NCBI GenBank assembly: GCA_003224525.1
Contig: QHZB01000211.1
Coordinates: 1 to 32,173 of the forward strand
DNA: 32,173 nt
Reading direction: 5' to 3'
DNA from: Acidobacteriota bacterium
Lineage (GTDB): Bacteria > Acidobacteriota > Terriglobia > Acidiferrales > UBA7541
Under the pieces are notes generated by a model. That model ran no database searches, had not been told where the DNA came from, and saw only the letters and a list, made by a program, of their open reading frames with translations. Of the stretch, positions 16,740 through 24,733 are shown piece after piece. Every line of letters begins with the position of its first letter. Within the stretch, counting starts at the first letter, position 1. The translations under genes were made by a program, and so were the position numbers.

Positions 16740-17078
16740 ATGGCTGACAATACAATTCAAACGGCAACCGATGGAAATTTCGAAGCCGAAGTGCTTACGG
16801 CCAGTAATTCGCAGCCGGTGATGGTGGACTTCTGGGCGGAATGGTGCCGTCCGTGCCACATGCTCGCGCCGACGGTGGCGGAGATCGCGCATGACTATGC
16901 GGGCAAGCTCAAAGTGATGAAGTTGAACGTCGATGAGGCGATGAATTCCGCGGGCCGGTATCGCGTTCAGGGAATTCCCACGTTGCTGCTGTTTAAGAAC
17001 GGACAGGTCGTCGAGCAGATTGTGGGAGCGGTTCCGAAGGAGCAAATCACCAAGGCGCTGGAGCGGCACATCGCGTAA
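16740..17078 (+). CDS. trxA: Thioredoxin with CRPC active site
   Basis: A 112-residue single-domain thioredoxin, cytoplasmic (no signal peptide), reducing protein disulfides. The active-site line is VDFWAEWCRPCHMLAPTV: Cys36-Arg-Pro-Cys39 in place of the standard C-G-P-C. The rest is canonical: LNVDEAMNSAGRYRVQGIPTLLLFKNG with the cis-Pro at 80, and the terminal helix KEQITKALERHI. Arg at the second position should shift redox potential or partner choice relative to CGPC enzymes. It follows glgA by 60 bases and ends at a strong terminator, so it may be partly co-transcribed with glgA. Confidence 0.95.
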   Translation: MADNTIQTATDGNFEAEVLTASNSQPVMVDFWAEWCRPCHMLAPTVAEIAHDYAGKLKVMKLNVDEAMNSAGRYRVQGIPTLLLFKNGQVVEQIVGAVPKEQITKALERHIA

Positions 17079-17096
17079 ATTTAAAGGCCATTGAGG

Positions 17097-17130
17097 GGCG
17101 TCCCGATCCGATCGGGGCGCCGCGATTTTT
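17097..17130 (+). terminator. Rho-independent terminator after thioredoxin
   Basis: Arms GGCGTCCCGATC and GATCGGGGCGCC pair with a single G-T wobble around a tight centre, and ATTTTT follows at 17125-17130. It lies 19 bases after the trxA stop codon. Confidence 0.82.
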
Positions 17131-17223
17131 CGATGACCTCCATCGTTTCGCCTATCACTGCGAGTAAGAGTCCTGACATAATCTTGGCACCAGCTTCGAA
17201 TAAATTCTTGCGGCGGAGGGAGA

Positions 17224-18981
17224 GTGCATCATCTGCATCGCTCGCAGGCGGAAGAGCAGGACCCACTTTCTCCGGCAGCTGCGCCGCCCAAGCCCCACCC
17301 TCGAATCTTCTTCTGGTGCGTGGCCCTGGTTTTGGGACTGTTACACGTGTGGGCGCACCGCAATGATGTGTCCCCCGACAGCATTTCGTATATCGAAATC
17401 GCCTGGGCCACGGCTCGCTCTGGTTTGCAACAGATTGTCAACGCCTACTGGAGTCCGCTCTATCCTTTTCTTCTGAGTCTCGTTTTTCGGCAATTTCATC
17501 CTCCGGTGCAGTGGGAATTTACGGCTGCGCATCTCCTGAATTTTGCGGTGTATCTTGCTAGCCTCGCTTCCTTTGAGCTGTTTCTGGAAGAATTAATTCT
17601 GCAGCGGCAAGCTGCCTGTGAATCACACGAGAAATCTTTGCATGTTTCGCCGCGAACCGTGTGGATCTGGGGATACCTATTTTTCCTCTGGGCTAGTTAC
17701 TTTTGGCTGGGTCTGGCCTGGGTTACGCCGGACCTTTGCGTTGCCGTGCTGGTGTATCTCCTCACCGCGCTGTTGCTTCGCATCCGGCGCGGCCGGGGCA
17801 ACTGGCTCGAGTTTGCGGGACTTGGCGCATCGCTCGGCCTCGGCTACCTGGCGAAAGCGGCGATGTTTCCTTTGGCCTTCGTTTTTTTGCTCAGCGCTTT
17901 CTGCCTCGGCTGCATCGCGGGAGCTTCTTTTCGCACCTCGGCTCTCCGCACGCTGCTGGCGAGTGCAGTGTTTGCCGGGTTTGCGCTGCCACTTGTCCTG
18001 GCGCTCTCGGCGACGAAAGGACGGCTGACATTTGGAGATTCCGGACGCATCGCGTACACGGAATATATTGATGGGGCCACAAAAATAGTTCATTGGCAGG
18101 GAGAGCCATTGGGGGCAGGAAAGCCCGCGCATCCGACCCGCAAGATTTTCTCCGACCCCGAGGTGTTTGAATTTGCTTCTCCGATACCGGGCTCGTATCC
18201 GCCATGGTATGACCCTTCCTATTGGTATGAAGGAGCGCGTCCGCATTTCTCGTTGAAGGGACAATTGTGGGCCTTGTTCCGGGCGGCCAACCTGTATCTG
18301 AAGATATTTTCGAAGAGCGGCGCGCTTTGGGCGGTGTTGTTGGCGGTGTTGGTCGTCGGGAAAAGGGCGCTGGCCTGGGGACGCTTTGCTACAGGTGCGT
18401 GGCCCGCGATATTGCCTTCGGTGGCGGCGCTCGCCATGTATTCGCTCGTGCTCGTCGAATTTCGTTACGTCGCGCCGTTCGCGCTGCTATTGCTGATCTG
18501 GATGCTGGCGAAAATGAGGATCGTCGTAGGGGCGGAGCCGCAATTGCTGAGACGATTCCAACTCGTTATCGTCCTTGCACCGGCGCTCACCGTGGCGTGG
18601 CCAGTAACGCGCGATGTGTATGATGTTATACGCAACAAGCCTTATGAGCCGTGGGTGGTTGCGCAACAACTTCACTTCATGGGGATCGCACCCGGGACGG
18701 ACGTGGGTGGCCTCCGGAGTTCTGGTGACGCTGATTGGGCGCATTTGGCCGGTGTGCGGATCATCGTGGAGATCCCCTACACCGAACTGCCGCGTTTCGT
18801 CGGCGCGGATACGGCGCGAAGGCAGCAGGTTCTCGCGCTGTTTACTAGCGTTGGGGCTAGAGCGATCATCACCAGGAATGCCGAAGCTGCCAACCCCGTG
18901 GACGGTTGGCAGCCGATCCCGGGAACGCATTATTTTATCTGGCAGCAACCGTGGCTGATCGCGGCGCCGGAAAAAAAGTGA
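17224..18981 (+). CDS. Polytopic membrane protein, GT-C (GT39-like) glycosyltransferase candidate
   Basis: A 585-residue integral membrane protein with a short cytoplasmic Pro-rich N-terminus, about ten hydrophobic segments and a soluble C-terminal region of roughly 130 residues (from ALTVAWPVTRDVYD). After the first helix the loop reads NDVSPDSISYIEIA, an acidic D-S-x-S-Y-x-E/D-I-A line as in GT39/ArnT-like GT-C proteins, and WSPLYPFLLSLVF follows. Such enzymes move a sugar from a polyprenyl-phosphate carrier to an acceptor at the outer face of the membrane. The start is a GTG at 17224 preceded by GGAGGGA. It lies 31 bases upstream of tag. Acceptor and sugar are unknown; a non-enzymatic role is possible. 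Confidence 0.72.
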   Translation: MHHLHRSQAEEQDPLSPAAAPPKPHPRIFFWCVALVLGLLHVWAHRNDVSPDSISYIEIAWATARSGLQQIVNAYWSPLYPFLLSLVFRQFHPPVQWEFTAAHLLNFAVYLASLASFELFLEELILQRQAACESHEKSLHVSPRTVWIWGYLFFLWASYFWLGLAWVTPDLCVAVLVYLLTALLLRIRRGRGNWLEFAGLGASLGLGYLAKAAMFPLAFVFLLSAFCLGCIAGASFRTSALRTLLASAVFAGFALPLVLALSATKGRLTFGDSGRIAYTEYIDGATKIVHWQGEPLGAGKPAHPTRKIFSDPEVFEFASPIPGSYPPWYDPSYWYEGARPHFSLKGQLWALFRAANLYLKIFSKSGALWAVLLAVLVVGKRALAWGRFATGAWPAILPSVAALAMYSLVLVEFRYVAPFALLLLIWMLAKMRIVVGAEPQLLRRFQLVIVLAPALTVAWPVTRDVYDVIRNKPYEPWVVAQQLHFMGIAPGTDVGGLRSSGDADWAHLAGVRIIVEIPYTELPRFVGADTARRQQVLALFTSVGARAIITRNAEAANPVDGWQPIPGTHYFIWQQPWLIAAPEKK

Positions 18982-19012
18982 AGAATGTGGCGGGAGTGAA
19001 ACCACAAAGACC

Positions 19013-19597
19013 ATGACGGAAAACCAGCAGATCACCAGAATGCGTTGTGCATGGGCGAAAAGCGAACTGAACATCCCCTATCATGATGAGGAATGGGGCG
19101 TGCCCGTGCACGACGAGCGCAAATGGTTCGAGTTCCTGGTGCTGGAAGGGGCGCAAGCGGGATTGAGCTGGGACACGATTTTGAAGAAACGCGCGCGGTA
19201 TCGCGAAGTGTTTGACGGATTCGATCCGGAGAAAGTGGCGCGCTACGACAAAAAGAAAGTCCGCGAGTTGCTCGGCGACGCCGGAATCATCCGCAACCGC
19301 CTTAAAATCGACGCCACCATCAGTAACGCCCGCACCTTCCTCGAAGTCCAGAAAGAATTCGGCACCTTTGACGCCTACATCTGGCGCTTCGTCGGCCGCC
19401 AGCCCAAACAAAATGCCTGGAAAACCCACAAACGCCTCCCTGCAAAGACCACGGAATCCGACGCCCTCAGCAAAGATCTGCAAAAGCGCGGCTTTCGCTT
19501 CGTCGGCTCAACCATCTGCTACGCTCTCATGCAAGCCACCGGCATGGTAAACGATCACCTGGTCTCCTGCTTTCGTTTTGCCCAGCTTAAGAAGTAG
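19013..19597 (+). CDS. tag: DNA-3-methyladenine glycosylase I
   Basis: Removes 3-methyladenine from alkylated DNA in base-excision repair; cytoplasmic. The 194-residue protein has the zinc ligands of TagA: Cys12 (MRCAWA), His24 (YHDEEWGVP), His182 and Cys186 (NDHLVSCFR). LEGAQAGLSWDTILKKR (44-60) holds the acidic residue that recognises the base, and the rest is the helix-hairpin-helix fold (VRELLGDAGIIRNRLKIDATISNA). Length and motifs match the family. It directly follows the membrane protein gene and precedes a small membrane-protein frame. An alkylation-repair link with the oxygenase at the left edge is not supported by position. Confidence 0.96.
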   Translation: MTENQQITRMRCAWAKSELNIPYHDEEWGVPVHDERKWFEFLVLEGAQAGLSWDTILKKRARYREVFDGFDPEKVARYDKKKVRELLGDAGIIRNRLKIDATISNARTFLEVQKEFGTFDAYIWRFVGRQPKQNAWKTHKRLPAKTTESDALSKDLQKRGFRFVGSTICYALMQATGMVNDHLVSCFRFAQLKK

Positions 19598-19636
19598 AAT
19601 CACCGCTGACTCCTCAAGGCTAGGGGTATCAACTGG

Positions 19637-19906
19637 ATGGCCCGATTTACCGATCGCGCGAAGTGGCTCCCGCTGCTTCTTGCAGGTGGTGTGTTCCTCT
19701 GGGACTTCGCCGCATTGCAATGGGTTTTCGCGCATGAGCCGGGCATCACGGCGCGCGTTGTCTTCTATTTCGATGTCGCACTCCTGCCGGGTACGCTTCT
19801 GTTCTCCCCAACGCCGGCAATTTTATTTAATTGCAACCTGGCCGGTCTGATTGGCTTGGTCATTTGGCTGGTGCTGAAAGAGCGTGCGAACCATTCTAAA
19901 GCCTGA
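19637..19906 (+). CDS. Small hypothetical membrane protein
   Basis: An 89-residue frame with three hydrophobic stretches: LPLLLAGGVFLWDFAALQWVF, VVFYFDVALLPGTLLF and LAGLIGLVIWLVL, ending in basic residues (KERANHSKA). No family recognised. A weak purine-rich site (AGGGG) lies upstream. It sits between tag and the decayed toxin-antitoxin module on the same strand. The membrane-like composition and lack of an overlapping gene support it, but homologues would be needed for certainty. Confidence 0.55.
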   Translation: MARFTDRAKWLPLLLAGGVFLWDFAALQWVFAHEPGITARVVFYFDVALLPGTLLFSPTPAILFNCNLAGLIGLVIWLVLKERANHSKA

Positions 19907-19985
19907 ATTGCGCTTGCTTACCTTGAGGGCGGGCGAGTGACGAGAATGTGGGATCAGCAAGGAGGTCCGTGTTAAACTTCAAGGT

Positions 19986-20260
19986 ATGGAAGTCACTCTC
20001 CACGTTCCCCACGATGTCGCGAAGCGGCTTACGGCCGCGGGCGGCGACGTATCGCGCCGCGCCCTCGAAGCACTTGCCCTGGAAGGCTATCGCGAGCATG
20101 CGCTGGCCCTTTACCAGGTTTCAGAAATGCTGGGGTTGTCCCGCGTAGAGACGGAAGATTTCTAGGGCAACACCAGGTTCCACTTTCCGCGATCGGCGAA
20201 GCCGATCTCGATCGCGAGGAGGCCTTGTTTGAAGCGGCGGCGCGTCGCCGCCCGCGCTAG
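19986..20260 (+). pseudogene. UPF0175-family antitoxin, frameshifted
   Basis: The first frame reads MEVTLHVPHDVAKRLTAAGG then DVSRRALEALALEGYREHAL and QVSEMLGLSRVETEDF and stops at TAG 20163-20165, giving only 59 residues. UPF0175 proteins are longer, and the continuation is intact in another frame: LGQHQVPLSAIGEADLDREE then ALFEAAARRRPR, ending at TAG 20258-20260. Restoring one C in the run GATTTC-TAGGG (to TTCCTAGGG) would join the halves perfectly, so the lesion is a single-base deletion near 20161. The N-terminal part is the DNA-binding, helix-turn-helix-like half, so a truncated product might still be made. It directly precedes a DUF3368 toxin frame, the standard partner. Confidence 0.85.
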
Positions 20261-20275
20261 CCGTTCCGCGGCAGG

Positions 20276-20746
20276 ATTGCTGTCTCCAACACCACTCCGC
20301 TTCGGTACCTGATTGCCATAGACCAAGAACATCTGCTCGGACAACTATTCGAAAAGATTTTTGTGCCTAACGCGGTTCACGCTGAATTGACCAATGAAAA
20401 GACTCCGGAAAAAGTCCGCAGATGTGTCTGCTGGCTTCCCGGGTGGTTTGAAGTTCGCAGGCTGCAACTGACCTCACCCGCATCGATCCCCATAAATCGG
20501 CTTCAAGGCCAGCGAGAAGCCATCCTGCTTGTGGAATCGCTTCCGGCTGATGTTCTTTTGATGGATGAACAGACTGGGCGGACGATCGCCCTGGGTCGGA
20601 ACTTGGCTCTTTCCGGCACACTTGGTGTCCTTGAAGGGGCTGACACCATCGGGCTCATGAGCGATTTTCCACTCGTTCTCGGGTTCTTCATTTCATCGGA
20701 ACAACAATTGTTACAACCTCATCGTGCGCGACGAGGGCCCAAATAA
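20276..20746 (+). pseudogene. DUF3368 (PIN-like) toxin, start codon missing and C-terminus shortened
   Basis: The frame reads IAVSNTTPLRYLIAIDQEHLLGQLF, IFVPNAVHAELTNEKTPEKVRR, EAILLVESLPADVLLMDEQTGR and LSGTLGVLEGADTIGLMSDFPLV (each a separate stretch), all typical of DUF3368 toxins. There is no ATG, GTG or TTG between the preceding in-frame stop (20258-20260) and the conserved VSNTTPL; only ATT at 20276 follows an AGG, so the start codon appears lost or is a rare ATT. The first usable start is the GTG at 20363, which would omit the first catalytic strand. The end, FPLVLGFFISSEQQLLQ, appears compressed compared with family members, consistent with a small deletion. Asn in VSNTTP is common in this family and is not itself damage. 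Likely a dying toxin-antitoxin locus with 19986-20260. Confidence 0.72.
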
Positions 20747-20758
20747 CTGAACTATCCC

Positions 20759-20788
20759 TTGCTTGCGTTGAGGGGGCGAGCTTACGAT
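20759..20788 (+). promoter_or_regulatory. Weak promoter candidate upstream of purA
   Basis: TTGCTT (20759-20764), an 18-base spacer and TACGAT (20783-20788). Orientation and distance suit the purA-moeA-moaC run, but both boxes are partial matches. Confidence 0.3.
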
Positions 20789-20874
20789 AAGAACCTGCCG
20801 TTTCTTGATGTTTTCCAAAGCAGTAAAGGTGAAGTGAACGCGAATTAGTTGAAGTGTGATTGGGGAGAGGGAAT

Positions 20875-20896
20875 GGACAGGCAAGAATGCCTGTCC
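20875..20896 (+). repeat. Perfect 8-bp hairpin (REP-like) in the purA leader
   Basis: GGACAGGC-AAGAAT-GCCTGTCC is a perfect 8-bp stem with a 6-base loop, ending 21 bases before the chosen purA ATG. It overlaps a possible upstream ATG at 20873. It may be a dispersed palindromic element or a leader hairpin that affects purA translation. Confidence 0.7.
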
Positions 20897-20917
20897 CGCC
20901 TTGGGGGGAACGTCTGC

Positions 20918-22216
20918 ATGAAATCGGTGGTCGTGGTGGGCGCGCAATGGGGCGATGAAGGCAAAGGCAAGGTGGTGGACTACCTTGCGGGATCGTTTGA
21001 CTACATCGCGCGCGTCGCGGGCGGCCACAACGCTGGGCACACGGTCATCATCGGCAAGGACCGCTACGTTTTGCAGCTGATTCCGTGCGGAATTCTTCGG
21101 CCGAAGCAACAAGCAGTGATCGGAACGGGCACGGTAGTGGATCCGGCAGCGCTGGTAGCGGAAATTGCGACGCTCTCCAAGGCCGGGATAGATGTGAAGG
21201 GGCGCCTGCACGTTAGCAATCGCGCACACCTGATTTTTCCATATCACCGGGAGCTGGACAAAGCCGCGGAAAGCGCGCGCGGCGCGAACAAGATTGGCAC
21301 GACCTCCCGCGGAATCGGGCCGGCCTACGAAGACAAAATGGCGCGGCGCGGGCTGCGCATGTGCGACCTGCTGGAGCCGGAGTTGTTTCGAAAGAAAGCC
21401 GCGCACGTGGTCGCGGAGAAGAACCGGCTGGCGAAGGGCGCCTACGGTGCGGACATCGACTTTTCGCATGAAGTGGAAGAGACCCTGAAGCTGGGCGAAA
21501 AGATTCGCAGGTACATTTGCGATACGGCGGAACTGTTGAACCGCGCGATGGACGAGGGGAAGTCCGTGCTGTTTGAAGGCGCGCAAGGAACGATGCTGGA
21601 CATCGACCATGGAACGTATCCATATGTAACCTCTTCGAGCGCGACCTCCGGCGGTGCGGCGACGGGCGTGGGGGTGCCGCCGACAAAGATCAAGCACGTA
21701 CTTGGAATTTCAAAAGCGTATACGACGAGAGTGGGTGGCGGACCGTTTCCGACGGAGATGCCCGATCTCGACGCGAAGGAAGTCCGCGAACGCGGAAAAG
21801 AATTTGGCGCGGTGACAGGGCGGCCGCGGCGCTGCGGCTGGCTGGATTTGCAGGTCCTGCGCTACGCGAAGATGATCAATGGGATCGATTCGCTGGTAAT
21901 CACCAAACTGGATGTTTTTGATACGCAGCGGGAAATTCAAGTGTGCGTGGGGTACAAGTACAAAGGAACGCCGCTGAAGGAAATGCCCGCGCTCGCGGAA
22001 GAATACGAGCACGTTACCCCCGAATACAAGACACTCGCTGGGTGGAATGAAACAACGTACGGCGTGAAAGACGCCGCAAAACTCCCAAAAGCTGCGATCG
22101 ACTATCTGCGCTTCGTTTCGGATTTTCTGCAGGTCGAGATTGGAATGATTTCCACCGGACCCGAACGCGACGCGACAATTGTGCCCGCGGGAACACTGCT
22201 GGCGCGGTGGTTATAG
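20918..22216 (+). CDS. purA: Adenylosuccinate synthase
   Basis: Joins IMP and aspartate with GTP to make adenylosuccinate, the first committed step to AMP; cytoplasmic. From the ATG at 20918 the protein has 432 residues, the family norm, starting MKSVVVVGAQWGDEGKGKVVDYL: the GTP-binding G12-D-E-G-K-G-K18 with catalytic Asp13, then GGHNAGHTVII with catalytic His41. GTTSRGIGPAYEDK is the IMP-binding loop, and TSSSATSGGAATGVGVPP, VGGGPFPTE and GRPRRCGWLDL are conserved. The frame is open back to a TTG (20849) and an ATG (20873), but these add non-family residues across a hairpin; a G-run (GGGGGG) about 9 bases upstream serves the chosen ATG. It heads a same-strand run with the molybdenum cofactor genes. 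Confidence 0.97.
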   Translation: MKSVVVVGAQWGDEGKGKVVDYLAGSFDYIARVAGGHNAGHTVIIGKDRYVLQLIPCGILRPKQQAVIGTGTVVDPAALVAEIATLSKAGIDVKGRLHVSNRAHLIFPYHRELDKAAESARGANKIGTTSRGIGPAYEDKMARRGLRMCDLLEPELFRKKAAHVVAEKNRLAKGAYGADIDFSHEVEETLKLGEKIRRYICDTAELLNRAMDEGKSVLFEGAQGTMLDIDHGTYPYVTSSSATSGGAATGVGVPPTKIKHVLGISKAYTTRVGGGPFPTEMPDLDAKEVRERGKEFGAVTGRPRRCGWLDLQVLRYAKMINGIDSLVITKLDVFDTQREIQVCVGYKYKGTPLKEMPALAEEYEHVTPEYKTLAGWNETTYGVKDAAKLPKAAIDYLRFVSDFLQVEIGMISTGPERDATIVPAGTLLARWL

Positions 22217-22239
22217 CCAAGGGCCCAAAGATCCACACC

Positions 22240-23451
22240 ATGCTCAGCTACGAGCAAGCCCGGAACAAAGTCGTCGAACAAGTTGGGAGGAGGAAAGGAC
22301 CACGCGCAACCGCCGTTGTGAGCGTGTGGGATGCGCTGGGACTGGTGCTGGCCCAGGAAGTTCAGACGGACCGCGAATATCCCCCATTTGACCGCTCGAC
22401 GCGGGATGGGTACGCGGTTCACTCGAAAGAAGCCGCGCCAGCCGCGCAACTTAAGTGCGTGGGAGAAATCAAAGCCGGCGACACGGTGAGGGAAGCACTG
22501 GCCGCGGGAACCTGCTTGCAAATCATGACGGGCGCCGCGGTTGCGGCAGGCGCGGATGCGGTCGTGATGATCGAACACACCAGCCGGGAAGGCGATCTCG
22601 TGCGATTCGAACGAGCGGCGCAACCCGGACAGAACATCGTGCCAAGGGGAAGCGAGGCGCTAGCCGCGCAGACCATTTTGACGCCGGGCATGCGGCTCGG
22701 ATACGCGGAGCTGGCCCTGGCGGCACAAGTCGGTGCGGTGCACCTGCAATGCGCGCAGCGGCCGCGCGTCGGAATTCTATCCACCGGGGACGAAGTAGTA
22801 TTGATCGACGAAACACCAGGAGAGTTTCAGATTCGAAACAGCAATAGCGTCTCGCTTGCCGCGCAGGTTCGAATCGCGGGCGGCGAGCCCGTAGTCCTGG
22901 GGAATGCGGCGGACCGCATCGAGGATTTGGGAGAGAAAATCAAGCGTGGGCTGAAGGAAGACACGCTCGTGCTGTCGGGCGGCGTCTCGATGGGAAAATA
23001 CGACCTCGTTGAAAGCGTGCTCAAAGCCATGGGCACGGAATTCCTTTTCGATGCGGTGGCGATCCGGCCGGGGAAGCCGGCCGTGTTTGGAATGTGCCAG
23101 GGCAAACCGGTGTTCGGCTTGCCGGGGAATCCCGTTTCGACGATGGTGACGTTCGAATTGTTTGTGGCGCCCGCGATTGATTTGTTGAGCGGTGCGCAGG
23201 CGCGCGCCTTGCCGTTGGTCGAGGCGCGGCTGGCGGAAGCATTGAAGGAAAAACCCGGGCTGGCGCATTTTTTGCCCGCGCACGTGGGGTGGGGTGGCGG
23301 GGTACCGGAAGTGAAAGCGTTGAGGTGGCAGGGCTCGGGCGATATTGCCGCGCTTTCCAGGGCGAATTGCTTCCTCGTGGTGCCCGCAGACCGTGAAAAG
23401 ATCGAGATCGGCGAGAGTGTTTCCGTGTTACTGAGGAAGGACGCGGTCTAG
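22240..23451 (+). CDS. moeA: Molybdopterin molybdotransferase
   Basis: Inserts molybdate into adenylated molybdopterin, the last step in making the molybdenum cofactor. The 403-residue length fits MoeA. Features in order: an N-terminal PPFDRSTRDGYAV (48-60), the MoeA substrate loop; GILSTGDEVV, the MPT-binding Gly-Asp-Glu; LSGGVSMGKYDLV, the conserved SGG-x-S-x-G-x-x-D; VFGLPGNPVSTMVTFELFV, the GLPGNP loop; and a C-terminal beta-barrel domain. I start at ATG 22240, 23 bases after purA; an in-frame GTG at 22207 inside the purA end is less likely. moaC follows after 10 bases. moaA, moaD and moaE are not in the window, apart from a MoaD-like protein at 26981. Confidence 0.96.
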   Translation: MLSYEQARNKVVEQVGRRKGPRATAVVSVWDALGLVLAQEVQTDREYPPFDRSTRDGYAVHSKEAAPAAQLKCVGEIKAGDTVREALAAGTCLQIMTGAAVAAGADAVVMIEHTSREGDLVRFERAAQPGQNIVPRGSEALAAQTILTPGMRLGYAELALAAQVGAVHLQCAQRPRVGILSTGDEVVLIDETPGEFQIRNSNSVSLAAQVRIAGGEPVVLGNAADRIEDLGEKIKRGLKEDTLVLSGGVSMGKYDLVESVLKAMGTEFLFDAVAIRPGKPAVFGMCQGKPVFGLPGNPVSTMVTFELFVAPAIDLLSGAQARALPLVEARLAEALKEKPGLAHFLPAHVGWGGGVPEVKALRWQGSGDIAALSRANCFLVVPADREKIEIGESVSVLLRKDAV

Positions 23452-23461
23452 GCTCACGGGT

Positions 23462-23956
23462 ATGGCAAAGCTTTCGCACTACGGACAGAAAGGCGAAGTG
23501 CGGATGGTCGACGTGTCGGAGAAAGCAGTGACGACACGAACGGCGGCGGCGCGGGGTTTTGTGAAGATGAAGCCGCGCGTCGTGAGCGCGGTCCGGCGGG
23601 TGAAAAACCCGAAGGGGAATCCGCTGGAAGTGGCGCGGATCGCGGGAATCGCGGCCGCAAAGAGGACCGCGGAATGGATACCTCTTTGTCATCCACTGCC
23701 GCTGACGCACATTGATGTGACCGCACGGCTATGCCAAAATGGCGTGGAAGTACGATCCACAGTGACCACGGCCGCCCAGACGGGCGTGGAAATGGAAGCC
23801 CTGGTTGCCGTTACCGCCGCGGCCCTCACAGTTTACGACATGTGCAAAGCCCTCGATAAAGGGATGGAAATCACGGACATCGTTCTCACCGAGAAGACCG
23901 GCGGGAAGAGCGGGGACTTCCATCGGCGGAAGTCTGCGCGGAGGCGCGCGCGATGA
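23462..23956 (+). CDS. moaC: Cyclic pyranopterin monophosphate synthase
   Basis: Works with MoaA to convert GTP to cyclic pyranopterin monophosphate, the first pathway intermediate. The 164-residue protein shows EWIPLCHPLPLTHID (71-85), GVEMEALVAVTAAALTVYDMCKALDKGMEI (108-137, active-site Asp126 and Lys131-region) and TEKTGGKSGDF (143-153) with the catalytic lysine. The C-terminus ends in a basic stretch (RRKSARRRAR). Its last bases overlap the next gene by 4 (ATGA), so translation is likely coupled. It is 10 bases downstream of moeA. Confidence 0.97.
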   Translation: MAKLSHYGQKGEVRMVDVSEKAVTTRTAAARGFVKMKPRVVSAVRRVKNPKGNPLEVARIAGIAAAKRTAEWIPLCHPLPLTHIDVTARLCQNGVEVRSTVTTAAQTGVEMEALVAVTAAALTVYDMCKALDKGMEITDIVLTEKTGGKSGDFHRRKSARRRAR

Positions 23957-24711
23957 GCACCGCAGCGCACAAAACGGTAAAGCTGCTCCTGGCGGATGAT
24001 AACCCGCTCGTGCGGGAGTTGATCGTGAAGGGGCTTGAACCGGTCTGCGAAGTGGAGACCTCCACGGACGGCGCGGACGCCCTCTTGAAGGTCGTCGACG
24101 CGCCACCCGATGTGATTCTCTGCGATTACAAAATGCCCGGCCTGGACGGCCGGCAACTCTTCGAGAAACTGCGCGCGCGCGAGTCGACGCGGCACATTCC
24201 ATTTTTGTTCATGGCCAGCCGGCCGGACATCGAAGAGCGTCTGAGGCCGCTGGTGGATGGTGTCGAGGATTTCATCACCAAACCATTTTTGATTAAAGAT
24301 CTGGTACGCATCACGAAAAAAGTTGTGGATCGCTTGCACCTCGAAAAACTGCAGAAAAAGGCGTCACGACCGGGCGTCATTCAAGGACGGCTGGAAGAGA
24401 TGAGCATGATCGACCTGATGCAGTCGCTGGAGATGGGGCAGAAATCGTGCCGGTTGATCGTGCGGCAAAATGGCGCGCAGTGTGAACTGTATTTTGCTAG
24501 CGGTCAGTGCCGCGACGCCAAGATCGGTTCGGCGGAAGGGGATGAAGCCGTTTATAAAGTTGTGTTGTGGACGGCGGGAGAATTTGAGATCGATTTTAAC
24601 GCCGCGAATGCCTCGACAAAAACGACCACGACGCGCAACACGACTGGCCTGTTGATGGAAGCTATGCGGCTGATGGACGAGGCCAATCGCGATACGGTAG
24701 GAGCGCCGTGA
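23953..24711 (+). CDS. Response regulator receiver with C-terminal DUF4388 domain
   Basis: A 252-residue two-domain protein. Residues 8-125 are a receiver domain: acidic pocket Asp15-Asp16, phospho-acceptor Asp58 (ILCDYKMPGLDG), and Lys110 (FITKPF), all intact. A charged helix (about 120-140) leads to a DUF4388/PATAN-like domain (about 143-248: IQGRLEEMSMIDLMQSLEMGQKSCRLIV, then GAQCELYFASGQCRDAKIG). DUF4388 domains occur in myxobacterial and acidobacterial signalling proteins and likely mediate protein contacts. No DNA-binding domain. It lies between moaC (4-base overlap) and mog, so it is translated with the cofactor genes; the cognate kinase is not in the window. Its link to molybdenum metabolism is positional only. 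Confidence 0.9.
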   Translation: MSTAAHKTVKLLLADDNPLVRELIVKGLEPVCEVETSTDGADALLKVVDAPPDVILCDYKMPGLDGRQLFEKLRARESTRHIPFLFMASRPDIEERLRPLVDGVEDFITKPFLIKDLVRITKKVVDRLHLEKLQKKASRPGVIQGRLEEMSMIDLMQSLEMGQKSCRLIVRQNGAQCELYFASGQCRDAKIGSAEGDEAVYKVVLWTAGEFEIDFNAANASTKTTTTRNTTGLLMEAMRLMDEANRDTVGAP

Positions 24712-24733
24712 GTCTCCCGAAGAAACCTTCCTA

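Noticed and set aside
19013-19597. Shift in third-base style (G-rich to C-rich) within tag as a recombination joint
   Set aside because: The protein is continuous and canonical; the change is gradual and cannot be tested by eye.
20276-20299. Asn instead of Asp in VSNTTPL as a loss-of-function change in the DUF3368 toxin
   Set aside because: Asn at this position is common in DUF3368 proteins as I recall the family, so it is not evidence of damage.
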